DNA from: Liolophura sinensis
Lineage: Eukaryota; Mollusca; Polyplacophora; Chitonida; Chitonidae
Direction of reading: 5' to 3'
Length of the DNA stretch: 64,000 nucleotides
NCBI RefSeq assembly: GCF_032854445.1
Contig: NC_088306.1
Span: 20,493,764-20,557,763, forward strand
The notes below the pieces were generated by a model. The model saw only the letters and a list, made by a program, of their open reading frames with translations. It searched no databases and was not told the origin of the DNA. This document shows, piece by piece, positions 53,319-64,000 of the stretch. Within the stretch, counting starts at the first letter, position 1; each line of letters opens with the position of its first letter. Made by a program: the position numbers and the translations under genes.

Positions 53319-54570
53319 TTAAGTGTTGGCATCAGAAGTATCAGTTAAATGATTTTATGTGCTTCTGAAAGGACATATTTACAGTCCAAACTTTAGATGG
53401 CATATGGTATTTGATTTTCTGCTGATTATGCAAAACCTTATTGTCATATATGATTACACCCTAGCTTCACCATGCAAAGTTCACAATAGAATAACAGTAG
53501 AATATAAAACATTTTTATTCTTATTAAAATGTCATAAAAACTACATGTATCTCCACAGAAATAAGGCAAAACCACTTTTTTTGTTATATACATGTAATAC
53601 TGTTTATAGAAATGTTACAAATTCCAAATTTTCACAAACAAATAGGATACTAAAGGAAAGCCATTTTTCACAGCCATAAGATAACATTTGTTCGAAGTCG
53701 GTGTTTCACAAGGTATACATACATACATGTAGTGTTGTGTGGATGTAACTACCTTGGCGGACAGTACTGTAGTTATTACAGTGGTGTGTTCGTTTCACCT
53801 ACATAGAGGTACCTGCAGTTTTCTGTTGTTAATGGGCAACTGGAATAGATGTAAATACCTCCCCAGGGTAATAAAAAGGGGACAGGGAACAATTTTGGGT
53901 AAATTTTACTGTATTGGAAATCAGACTGGAATTGTCAAAAATGTGAGATTTCATTTAGATGACTGTCTCTTCCCAGCCATTGAGTTACATGTATGGGTCT
54001 ATATCTGGTTCAGGACAACTACAGTATTCCATATTTTGATGGATTCAGATCAATTCATCCACCTTTAATAGGGCCACTTACAAGAGTTTCTATTTATGTG
54101 AGAAATGTTATTTATTTCCTTTCAGAAAAATATGACAGTGTTGGCTCAAAAGTGTCATTTTAGGCCTATATTTGTTTCTGAAAGTGTATTTTTACAGGCC
54201 AAGCTGCAGGTGAAAAACACTAATTACTTTCCAGGTGATGTTTTCATGTTTTCTTACTCTAGATTTATTACGCAAAGTTTCTTACTGTCAGTGCTACTTT
54301 CTTGCCTCAAGGCTACAGTTGGTACAAACTAATGTATATCCTGTATAAAACAGGATTTTGTGAACACTCTTCATCATGTAGTTTTTCAGAGGTCTCTCTC
54401 CTTTGTAATTTCATTATTTTTGTTGCTGTAAGTGCTACATTTGTTCCATTTCCACATATCGTTCCCATGTTCAGCTGACCAGTAATACGGTGCTTTTGTC
54501 TTGTGTGTGGAGATGTCATGGTTAAATCATACTTAAATTTCATTCAATAAAATTTAATTAACATCTGTAA

Positions 54571-54892
54571 GACAAATTTTGAGTTCATTTGTTTAAAGGC
54601 ACTGAAATAATACAGCATTTCTACATTTACCAAAACAGCTTGGAATCTGACGTTGCTTTAGCATGAACAGATTGTGACTTCACTTATGACAGTTTCCATG
54701 GTTACTGATTTCTACCCATTTACCCACAACTTATTAACCTTATAATTAAAGGTTTAAAGCTGCCGTAGCGGAGTTCGTTGTGTAACCCATACCACTGAAC
54801 CTTGTTACAAATCCCAAGCATGTGCAGCATTCAAGGGAATTGACCAGTTACCAAACTAAGCAGTACTGGGTTGTATTCTACCCCAAAAAGTG
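54571..54892 (+). other. Intergenic stretch between PCCB and TRIP12 ends
   Basis: Unique, AT-rich; nothing recognised beyond weak SINE-like blocks near 54757-54810. Confidence 0.4.
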
Positions 54893-55195
54893 AAACAGTG
54901 TTTAGGGTTTAACATCGTACTTAAGAATTTTTCAGTCATATGATGACGAAGGAATCCTTAGAGTGCATGTAATGTGCGTCATTGTTGCAGGACGGATTTC
55001 CACCGCTCTTTTATCTAGTGCTGCTTCGCTTAGATGACTCACCGGAGGCAAGTACGCTACCACGCCATGTTACTGAGCCATAATACTGATACAGGTCAAC
55101 CAGTTGTTGCACTATCCTCTTCATGCTGAACGCCAAGCCAGGAAGTTACAACTCCCTCTTTTAAGGTCTTAGGTGTTACTCGACCCAGGATTGCC
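54893..55195 (-). mobile_element. SINE-B
   Basis: In reverse: the tail tttagggtttaacatcgtac, tttcagtcatatgatgacga, then ccgctcttttatctagtgct and caaccagttgttgcactatc, ending at the tRNA-like tcgacccaggattgcc. The first part of the head is missing. Confidence 0.8.
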
Positions 55196-55860
55196 AAAAA
55201 ATGAAGAAAATGTGGCAGAAATGGCGTATTTCATGCTGCTTCTCTCTTTCACTCCCTCCGTACAGTTCATACATTTAACACCAATCAACAGCAAGCTTAG
55301 GCCATTGCAGTTGAGCTAGATATTTCAAAGTTGCTTATGTATGATGGGGTCTTATTATTGCACAATGTATTAGTTTAAAAGTCTACTGTATATGTATTAT
55401 GACATCATACTGCTGAGCTCAGATTAGAACATCATGTCACGAAACAAATATTTCCTTTTCATGGCATCTGGGTGTAAAATATTAAAAATGTAAAAATAAA
55501 AGCGATATTTATAAAATGTGAAATAATACTTATTACTGAAAGAAATTCCAATAGTTCACCTTTATATAAATCATTAAAGCGAACCTAACAGGCAAACAAA
55601 CTCCAAGTTTTGTTTGTAAACAGCATTAAATTTAATATGCAATCCAAATGCATAACAAAACCCTGACATGGGCTACGACAGCATCGTGTACCAAAGGAAG
55701 ATACTGTATGTCAGTATGCTTAATCCCATACTCATGAATATTTTACTTACATGATAGTGCTCAGTTTGATGAGTGGAGGAAACCAGTAAGCCCAGGCTAA
55801 ACCAGCAACCTTTGACAAATTAAATGAAAACTACACTGCGCAAATAAATGAACAACGATA
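55196..55860 (+). other. Intergenic stretch, no gene seen
   Basis: AT-rich; a diverged SINE-A-like fragment (cccatactcatgaatatttt) is near 55724-55790. Confidence 0.4.
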
Positions 55861-55864
55861 AAAC

Positions 55865-58611
55865 AGATGTCAGAATAAATATTTATTGGTTTTTATGAAT
55901 GAGATTAATATGTAAACACAGTACATACATATATGTATGACAGATGACACAGTTTAACCAAGTTATCCCTATCAAACATCAACATTATCTCCATGACAAC
56001 AAACCATTCAATTATTATGATGAGAAAAGAAAGATGCAAAAGCTGTGTGAGGGAGTGCCTGTCGCTGTCAGTGTTGTTGTTGAGGATCACAGATCTGCAA
56101 ACAAGGGCAGTAACTCCAGCAGAGCGAAGAGTTTTACTTACTCCCTGGGTTAAGACAGGCTTTGTAGACAAAGACAAAATTGTTCCATACACACACTGGG
56201 AACATTGTGAATTTACATCTGCCATTAAAACAAAAGCACAATCAATTAATTTAACTTAACAGCATGAGTAGGTGCATCCTGCACGGTGCAACAAAACTCT
56301 AGAAAGACAGACAGAATGTTGTGAATGTCAAATAGAACGCCATTTAAATCACCTGAACAACCACCCTGTTGTTCACTACACACACTTCCTGTGTCTTTGT
56401 CTGGACACATTACAGTGGGGAACTGTACAGACCCAAAAATAAATGCAATAAATGCAACAAATGCAGTCTGCAGCAACTGTGCTCAAACTGATTCTACCTA
56501 TCTAGCATTTAAAATACCACATCACTCAATATCACAAAATCAACTGTTCCATATTAGGTGTGATATTAACAGATAGGATTTGACATGTTTGGAGAACAGC
56601 ATCTTCTTGTAAGAATTACAGACTGCTGTGTTTGATCAACTGTAATTTTCCAGGTAACAATTAATTCAAGTTCAACAGTTGGTTCAGGTGTTAATACACT
56701 GAGTGAGTTCAAAACATGTTATTAAAAAGGGTTACCATTATTAGAAAACTACTCAGAGCATGTTCAAATCTGTACCAATCTTTGGCTTGGTTATTACATT
56801 TACGTTCACTAACTGTACATTTGCTAGACTTACATTTTACGTTTCAAATACTTTTGAACAACCACTCCCTGGTTTTAAGTACATGGCTCCTGTCAAAACT
56901 AACACAAAAATTAGGACGATACTGCATGTGCAGTGAAGTACATAAGTGAAACAGCTAGTACATGAAAATGCCCCCGCCCCCTCCCCACCGACCTAAACTG
57001 ATGAGTCTTCAAAATGTATATCATAGAAACCCAAGGCTTGAACGCAGAGGGTTGTTGGCATTCATATTGGTTCTCGTAAGTGAAATTGTCAACTAAACAA
57101 CCTAAGTCATCATAGCATTCTGATTTGAGAGACAATAAAAATAAGACAGCATTATGATGTAGTTTGCCTCTTGAAGTAGGATGATTGCAATCACTACAAT
57201 ACCTTTAATTCAGCACCTACTAGTCCAATCTGATTGTTTAACAACAACGTTATACTTTTAGTTGTAGATAAGTAAAATCTGATGTAAACATACATGTAGC
57301 TTGTCAAAATTCCTGAACTTTCTGCTGACTGGTCTGTCGTCAATTAGTTTCCACATACAAAAAATGTTAACAATGGTTTAAACATATAGATTCATGTACA
57401 CATGTGTAGAGTTACTTTTTTGCACTGTGTAGAATTCACACTGAACGCATAAATCAAAATCAAAGCATATCTTCATGACTTTCTCACACTGTGATCCTAG
57501 CTTCAGTTGTGCAGTGTTGATCCGTGTTGAGCTCAATGTTAATATTCTGGCCACATTCAACAGTGCCACACGAGAAATGCAAAGTAGCCATTTGCTCAGA
57601 TTCTGCATGGTCAGAATAGGTATGATCTGAATTAACAGTTTCTTATTCCTCACAGCAAGAGGAAATTGTAATATAAAACCATGTGCAGACATGTCTAGAG
57701 GCTAAACATGCTGTGCTTGTGACAGCAGTACTGCATGTTTCAATCTTTCTGATTTCAGGCTTTTTCCCTTTTTCACACAAAGCTGACCTTTCACTCGGCA
57801 AAAAAAAAAAAAAAAAACCGAAAAAAAAAACAAAACAATAAAATAGCAGAAAATCAGCTATTAAAGCAAATGCAATGATCTCATTCTTAACACAACTGTT
57901 TATATAAAATGCATGGCGAAAATAGATGTGCATGTATTATTGTTGGGTTTACCAAAAAAACATAAGTCAATCCAAGTGAATGAAACAAAAATGAACGCCT
58001 ATAAGGTATTTCTATGTACACAACAGTGAATGGTAATCCACCTTCAGTCCATTTAAGAAGTCTGGGAATACCATACTCTGGCCTGGTGTTTTATACCTGG
58101 TCATATGTAACGATCAGTGTTGCCCGTCTGTATGTTCACATTGAGACTGTGGGGCTGTACCTACCTGTGGTGTACATTTCCCCTTGAGTTGGCAGATAGA
58201 TGAGAAACCAAGGCCATGTTCAACTCCAGGGTGTGGCATTTAGTTAGGCATTCAACACATTGTCTTACTATGTGTCGTCATACTGTCCAGATGTTTCATT
58301 TGGCGTTCTCACAAAGGTGGGCTACCTGTATTTTCTCCAAATACCTCAGCCCAATGCAGATATGCCAATAAACCCCCTTATTCTAAGCCCATGCAACTCT
58401 GTGTAACAGCCTCATGCAAAATTGCTGGGTTACAGCTTCTGTAACCATGTCCCCTGGTGACACTGCGATTCCATCCACCTGTCTGTATGTTCGTCGGTCG
58501 TTCAGTTCAGAAGTGAGACCACTAAAGCACCATAAGCACACAGTGCACAAGATCACAGCCTATCAGCACAATAGTGTAAATTAAAATCCTCCGTCTTCTC
58601 TCTGGCGTATA
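55865..58611 (-). other. TRIP12: Probable TRIP12 3' UTR
   Basis: About 2.7 kb between the TRIP12 stop and a minus-strand AATAAA at 55887-55882. It is almost free of SINEs and minisatellites, unlike the introns, as expected for retained transcribed sequence. An A-rich tract is at 57801-57830. No convincing coding frame. Confidence 0.45.
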
Positions 58612-58808
58612 CTAGGACAAATGGAAGGACAGTTGGCCTTCTTGTGCCGCTGTGTTCAGCTTCTGCCTCATAATCTCCACCGAGGAATAGTCCGGCAGTT
58701 TCAGGTAGTTCACGCACGTCATCACAGACGGCAAGTAATCATCTGGGTTCTCTGATGGTTCCATTGTCTTTCGCACAACGGTCAGCGGAGGGTTCAAACT
58801 ACGGAAAC
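58612..58808 (-). CDS. TRIP12: TRIP12 last exon
   Basis: [20 protein letters not shown] to FHLS and TAG. It contains the catalytic Cys in [10 protein letters not shown]. Acceptor tgccag. Confidence 0.95.
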
Positions 58809-61800
58809 CTGGCAAAAGAATCAATCACAGACTTGAGAAAAAGAGAAAAGATTACTTAATGTACAGAACTTAAAAATTACTGCAAAGCCTTTCAGCTAGC
58901 GATGATTTGGTTAGTACAAAAAATACCACTGCATATAGCCAATTTACTCAGGAACACAACATGGAAAGCAAAACACACCAAGATCCAGCCCCACATTACT
59001 ATTCCTCCTTTTCGCTGAAGCATGGGATAATCAAGATGAGGAGGATGTATTGATTTGTTTGACGTTTACTGTCTTCACTTATGCGATGACGGTCAGTTTC
59101 AAGGACGTGGTAGTTTTTCGGGCCGCCTGAAGCTAGTTATTGGTGAAGAAATTGAATACAGTGAAACAATCTACAACACCCATTGTGAAAATGACACATG
59201 GCCTTCTTGACTGCACATTTCAGGACAAAGACTTTTGTCTGCAAATCTGAGCATACAATATATAAAAACTAACCTCCTACAGGTAGTCTAGGTGAGCCGG
59301 TGACAAACTGGAGGAACTGCCGCTGTTCAACTGGTGTGTAGGAGCTGAGGATTTCAAACAGGTACTTGACAGCTCGGCTGTCATGGGTGTAGCCGTGGTC
59401 TGGTCGGCAGCACTCCATCAGCATCTTGACATCCCAGGTCTCCCCGACATTACCACAGAATAACTGCTCCAGCTGGGGAGGAGGAGATAAACACAAAACA
59501 TGCTAAATTAAAGACTTTATATCCACTGCTAAATATGCGAAACATCCACAGACCAAGCTGCTTTTCAGACTTGATCCCAGGAAACACAAACCACATGCAA
59601 CAGTACCAGACAAGAAATGCAAAGCAGCAGTTTGCTCAGACTTTTCATAGTTAGTACATATAGGATCTAAATTTTCTGTTTCCTATTCCTCACAGCAAGA
59701 TGAAATTATAATATTAAACCACTGACATGTAACGTCTAGTCCAGAGGCTGAACATACTGTGGTTGTGACAGCAAGCTGCTTATCAAACTTGATCCAAGGA
59801 ACCACAAAATGAATCTGGACGCAAAATTCAAAACAACAATATTTCTAACAGCTATTGTACAGAAACTAATGAACAAACAGAATGGTGAAAATCTTACAAT
59901 ATGCAAAACTTATTATAAACTTATTAAAACTTATTATAACTGAAAAAGTCAATATTTGGAAGAGTCATTGCATTTAACCTAAAGCCTGACAAATGGACAA
60001 TCAATATTAATATCCCTAGGTTTAAATGAAGCATGGAATAACAAGTTTAAAGCCCATATCAATATTCCAACGAACTGTAAATTAAATTTCAACAACGTAC
60101 AAGGTCATAATGTTGCATGTTGGTGCCGAGACAACTACCTATAACATACTACACGAGTGGCAGTTGTTTTACTGTTCTTTACGATATACAAATGTCTTAC
60201 CTCTTCTGGGTAAAAGCTCTGCAGGCAGGACAACGAGAAAATAGACTCAAAACCTTCACGGAATGCTTCAAACTGTCTGGTGACGCCCTCCACCAGAGTC
60301 CAGTGGACGACCAGCTGTAACATGGGTAAAGTGACAATAATGAATATAAGATTCTGTTCACAATGCATAATATAATATACACATAAGACCAGTTTCCAAA
60401 AGACTCCTTAATTTACAGTCATACAGTGCACTGATGCTGTCTGATATACTCTGTGCATCAGCCATGATCCATCCTTGTAACTGGAAAAATCAAATGTCAG
60501 ACAACAAACAGAAAATGAACACTAGTATCCTTAGCTCTATGCTCAAACTGTAATTTAACTGCATATGAAGCCAACTATCTACCTAGGGAAACAGAATATC
60601 ATCTTGGCACAAGCAATGATATAATTCATACCATGACATACATGTATGTGACTGTAGAAACAATTGGAGGCCTGCATTTTACCAGTAAGTGCAGTACACA
60701 ACAGCTACCTTGTTGAAGGGACTGTTTATACAATAAACATATACATGTATCCCACCCATATGACCCCTCCAGATAACTCCTTCACCCACAAGACTCACTC
60801 GAACACCATGATCTCTCACTCACCCACCAAGATAAGTCAATCACGGGAACCCATCCATTCTAATCCATGTCACATATAACGTATAACTCACCTTGAGGTA
60901 CTCCTCCAGATTGTCCAGTGTCACTGTGATGTCCTTGCCCCCTTTCTTCAGCTCAACCAGAGACGTACCAGGCAGAGTGAAGTCTAGATCCAGATCCTCA
61001 ACACTGGAGCCCTCCATGGTCAGGCTGGTCAGTGCCAACTGTCTGCTCTCCTCCGTCTAAACAGAACACACATAACATAATTACTAAATCCATAAACAAA
61101 ACGAAAAGCCTGTAAATAAGCAGCTGTACAAGAACAATGTGTTGAACCAGAAGAGTAACAGCAGGGACCAACTGACTGACACAGGATGAAACTGCCAGGT
61201 AGATTTGTGGAACTGTTTTAATAATGAAAATATCTTAAAGATTTGCCCTTATGTTCTGCACCAGCTTGATTATTTTCTGGCTTGAAACAATCACGTCTGC
61301 TAGGAGATAAACACACAAAAGTGCAACATTCAGTCTATACTCAAATTGTGCCAAAAAGTTCAGTATTTATAATAATACTTACGGTAAATGACCTAAAGTT
61401 TCACACGAGTCTCTGTCGTTTTACTTTCGTACAGTTTCTTTACAGTTGGAACCGTCCTCCTAATGTAGAAGAGTTCCTTTTCCCCCGTTTTTGGGTGAAC
61501 AAAATTTTAACTTCTTAAGCTGAAAAATGAGCTTTAAGATCGTATTATTAAGTTTGACTCTAGTTAAATTTTGGCTTTTTGAAACGGCCATTTTCTTAAT
61601 TGGTTGTATAAACTGTATGCATACATGTGACTTGTCTGCCTCTATCCTCTTCTTCTGTCTGACAATCCCCTCCAGCTGACTGAAGGACTTGGCCAGGGTG
61701 GGGTCAATGTGGGTGAGGTCCCTGGCGGTCAGGCTGTGCTCCTGCCCCAACATCCACTTGTAGAACACTAGACTGAGGGGTATGTCCAACTGGTAGGCAC

Positions 61801-64000
61801 AGAACATACACATATTACACACACTCACACACCAGAACACACACACATTACACACACTGACACACCAGAACACAAACATATTACACACACACACACACCA
61901 GAACACACACACACACTCACACACCAAAACACACACACATTACACACACAAATTACACACACTCACACATCAGAACACATTTTACAGTGTTAAGGCAGGT
62001 TTCATTAAACAGCTATTAAACTTTATTCCGGTGCACTGTTAAAACTAGTATCTCAACTTCCCATCCAAAATGTCTTGTTAAGACCCTAACGTTACAGTGA
62101 ACTCTCAAACATAATGTAAGATTCTAAGGGAGCTTGTGTCATTTTAAAGCTCTTACAAGTTGAGTTCTTCTAATATTTCAGCATTCCAAAGAGTGCTTAC
62201 CAAACAACGAAAATTAATAACAACAATCATAATGCTAAAATGAACCACCATCAACTTTTTCCAACAATTCGTCTCCTGATGCTGTTTGAAACTTTAAAGT
62301 CCTTCTCGGTAAACATAACAGAAATTTTGAAAATTTAGCCCTTGGTTGATACTACACTTCTCCTCACCATTCTAGAATCCATCACAGACTTTGCCATAAA
62401 TTTGCCCAGGAATTTGAACTTGGACTTGGCTTTGTTGACTACAGCAGCTTTAGCATTCCTTCCAATGGGCAGTGGGAACAGGCCAAGCTCGGCGTGGATG
62501 TAGGATTTCATGGATATATCTGAAATATTATTTCAGACAATGTAAACACAACACATAGTATTTCATGCAGATAACTAAAGACATATATCCAAATGACCTA
62601 AAATTTGGTCCATGACTAAGTTGCTCATTTTTTTTCAGATTATGAGAGATGCATTGATTTTAGAGAGGTATTTGGAAGGCAGGATGATATCCTACTGGTT
62701 AAACTGTAAATTTTAGCACCAGAAGTAATAAAGCTCTTTTGTGCTTGAATTTTAGGGCATATAGGGTGAATGATCATTTTTTCCCACAATCCCACAATTT
62801 AAAGAAAAAAAAATGCCTGATTTTTTTCCTATAAAGGGTTTCTTTCATACATTTTAAAGATACAGAACCAGCCCTGACTGGCTGAGAGGGGTGATAAAAT
62901 TTCCTAGATTGATCTCAGCAGCCTTCGTCAAGGCTGAATAAGCTAACAAATCCTAAAAAGCTTGGACCAGGCTTTAGCTGGACTTTTCCCTCTAATCAAC
63001 AAATCAATGATTCTATATCTCTGTAAAATAGAAAAATGCATAAGGATGATCTTTGTGCTGACCTGCACTATTGTACATAGAAACCTTGACAGCTTCCCCT
63101 CGCCACATGTCCAACTCCCCACACTGAAGCTCCTTTGACACCAGGGCGTAGAACTCTAGCGTGGGACCGAGACCTGTGCCAACCTGCAAATACAACAATG
63201 TAACTGCCACTTCAGAGCATGGCAACAAATACTGTGTTTTACACAGACACTGGTGGCCCTCACTGGCTCTAAATGCTGGAGTGCTGACTTGCTGCAACTG
63301 CCAAGGTCTTGAGCAATGAGGATGTCAGCTCAAATCCAGCTCTTACTGTTCAGCTGCAGCCTTAAGTGAAATGAGCCTATTTCATTTTATTTTTAAAAAA
63401 CAAAGCAGACACATTAGCAACAGCTATATACTATACATTTACCCATTTCACAGAGCTCAATTTCAGTTGACAGTGTTATTCCGACAAAATGTGACACCAC
63501 TAAAACCTACCTCGTTCTCGTATTGTATTTCTAGAAGAGCCTTGGAACTCCCAATTTCGTCCATCACTTTTTCTGCTTGTTTTAAGACATCCTCTCTACT
63601 CACTAAGCGCTAAAAAATGAACATTTAAATATCATTAGGCTATTAGCAACTATAATTCTGGAAAAAAATAATAAATAATTCTAGGTTTTAATATATTTTT
63701 TAAGAAGATTAAAAATGGAACTTTACATTTTTAAAAGAGGCATTCAGAAATCTATGCTCGTTGTCTGTTTATGCTAGCATATAACAATCTGGACGATATG
63801 TGAAGTAAGACAAAAAGTGAAATACACCCGAGGATCATACCCGTCTTCTGTCCAGCCTGGGAGCCACGCGTTCGTTAGAATCACTGGCTGTCGTGTCAAC
63901 TGGCGCCTCCTGCAATCGCATCATTGCGCGGTCACGATCAAACGAAGTCGCATAGAATAACAGCTGTCTTGTCTCAAACGGGAACAGGAAGGGACTGGAA
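58612..64000 (-). CDS. TRIP12: E3 ubiquitin ligase TRIP12, HECT C-terminal part (5' end outside window)
   Basis: Nine minus-strand exons join in phase: 63841-64000 (open at the edge), 63511-63609, 63063-63183, 62368-62519, 61625-61789, 60892-61056, 60201-60314, 59274-59472 and 58612-58808. The roughly 455 residues cover the whole HECT domain. TRIP12 is a nuclear HECT ligase that takes ubiquitin from an E2 onto a catalytic Cys and passes it to substrates or to branched chains. Seen here are [107 protein letters not shown] (catalytic Cys codon 58714-58716) and the C terminus GQLSFHLS. The LPSVMTC and FHLS ends are diagnostic for TRIP12 rather than other HECT ligases. The N-terminal ARM and WWE parts lie outside. 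It converges on PCCB. Confidence 0.95.
59274..59472 (-). CDS. TRIP12: TRIP12 penultimate exon
   Basis: [20 protein letters not shown] through [11 protein letters not shown] plus one base. Acceptor tccccag, donor gttagt. Confidence 0.95.
60201..60314 (-). CDS. TRIP12: TRIP12 exon, HECT domain
   Basis: [20 protein letters not shown] to LQSFYPEE, 38 codons, phase 0-0. Acceptor gttacag, donor gtaaga. Confidence 0.94.
60892..61056 (-). CDS. TRIP12: TRIP12 exon, HECT domain
   Basis: [49 protein letters not shown]; 55 codons. Donor gtgagt. Confidence 0.95.
61625..61789 (-). CDS. TRIP12: TRIP12 exon, HECT domain
   Basis: [20 protein letters not shown] to [16 protein letters not shown]; 55 codons. 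Acceptor ctaccag, donor gtatgc. Confidence 0.94.
61795..61980. repeat. (AC)-rich minisatellite
   Basis: Units such as cacactcacacaccagaaca of about 30-40 bp start within 10 bp of the acceptor of the TRIP12 exon at 61789. The antisense open frame ([14 protein letters not shown]-like) is a repeat artefact. Confidence 0.8.
62368..62519 (-). CDS. TRIP12: TRIP12 exon, HECT domain
   Basis: [20 protein letters not shown] to [16 protein letters not shown]. Acceptor atttcag, donor gtgagg. Confidence 0.94.
62590..62790. repeat. Diverged interspersed repeat (third copy, inverted)
   Basis: Blocks ggcaggatgatatcctac and ccatgactaag resemble, on the other strand, those at 5060-5288 and 11755-11950. Low similarity. 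Confidence 0.3.
63063..63183 (-). CDS. TRIP12: TRIP12 exon, start of HECT domain
   Basis: [20 protein letters not shown] to VSMYNSA plus one base. Acceptor tttgcag, donor gtcagc. Confidence 0.95.
63511..63609 (-). CDS. TRIP12: TRIP12 exon
   Basis: [20 protein letters not shown] to LLEIQYENE; 33 codons, phase 0-0. Acceptor ttttag, donor gtaggt. Confidence 0.94.
63841..64000 (-). CDS. TRIP12: TRIP12 exon (partial at window edge)
   Basis: [20 protein letters not shown] to RVAPRLDRR; donor gtatga. The upper end may be an acceptor (ttccag) right at the edge or lie beyond it. Confidence 0.9.

Larger units (their letters stand above)
50763..54570 (+). other. PCCB 3' region / probable long 3' UTR
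   Basis: No gene on either strand. An AATAAA at 54546-54551 is a candidate polyadenylation signal; an ATTAAA near 50883 would make a short 3' UTR instead. It contains a SINE-A and a TTAA-flanked inverted-repeat element. The end point is not determined by the sequence. Confidence 0.4.

Noticed and set aside
53359-54068. 106- and 109-codon frames downstream of PCCB
   Set aside because: AT-rich frames in the presumed 3' UTR with no family resemblance or splice signals.
61460-61936. 158-codon minus-strand frame as one exon
   Set aside because: Only 61625-61789 is TRIP12 coding. The upper part is an (AC)-rich repeat read in frame, and the lower part is intron after the donor.

Overview
The window is animal nuclear DNA: large introns with GT-AG junctions, tRNA-derived SINEs, MITE-like elements and many minisatellites. 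The gene content and the SINE families (a repeat with a gtaaaacaccaatcaaat tail and another with a cgttaaaccccaagc tail) suggest a lophotrochozoan, most likely a mollusc or possibly a brachiopod. That assignment is inference, because no search was run.

Layout. (1) 1-8000, minus strand: the 5' eight coding exons of a leucine-rich-repeat (LRR) protein that runs off the left edge. (2) 8238-50762, plus strand: a complete 17-exon gene for the beta subunit of mitochondrial propionyl-CoA carboxylase (PCCB, 546 codons). It is divergent from the LRR gene across a promoter gap of about 240 bp. Its intron 8 is about 21.2 kb and is full of satellites. (3) 31432-33147, minus strand, nested antisense inside that intron: an intronless type II membrane glycosyltransferase of family GT92 (DUF23). 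(4) 58612-64000, minus strand, convergent with PCCB and running off the right edge: the last nine exons of the HECT ubiquitin ligase TRIP12, including the whole catalytic domain.

The most unusual structure is a pattern shared by three tandem arrays. Each is built over an exon-intron junction of the gene it lies in and grows into the intron, so splice sites are multiplied. In the LRR gene (about 2095-3366), seven open 99-nt cassettes, each encoding one LRR, are separated by 31-33-nt spacers that all begin GT and end AG. In PCCB, an 80-bp repeat (42050-44690) carries about 33 copies of the exon 13 acceptor plus the first half of that exon. An 81-bp repeat (46430-48700) carries more than 20 copies of the exon 16 donor, in a form that also makes a 6-nt in-frame candidate microexon between 75-nt GT-AG spacers. 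Whether any of these sites is used cannot be decided from DNA alone.

The rest is intronic or intergenic: SINE copies of three families, a terminal-inverted-repeat element present in several copies, one TTAA-flanked inverted-repeat element in the PCCB 3' region, and at least eight further minisatellites.
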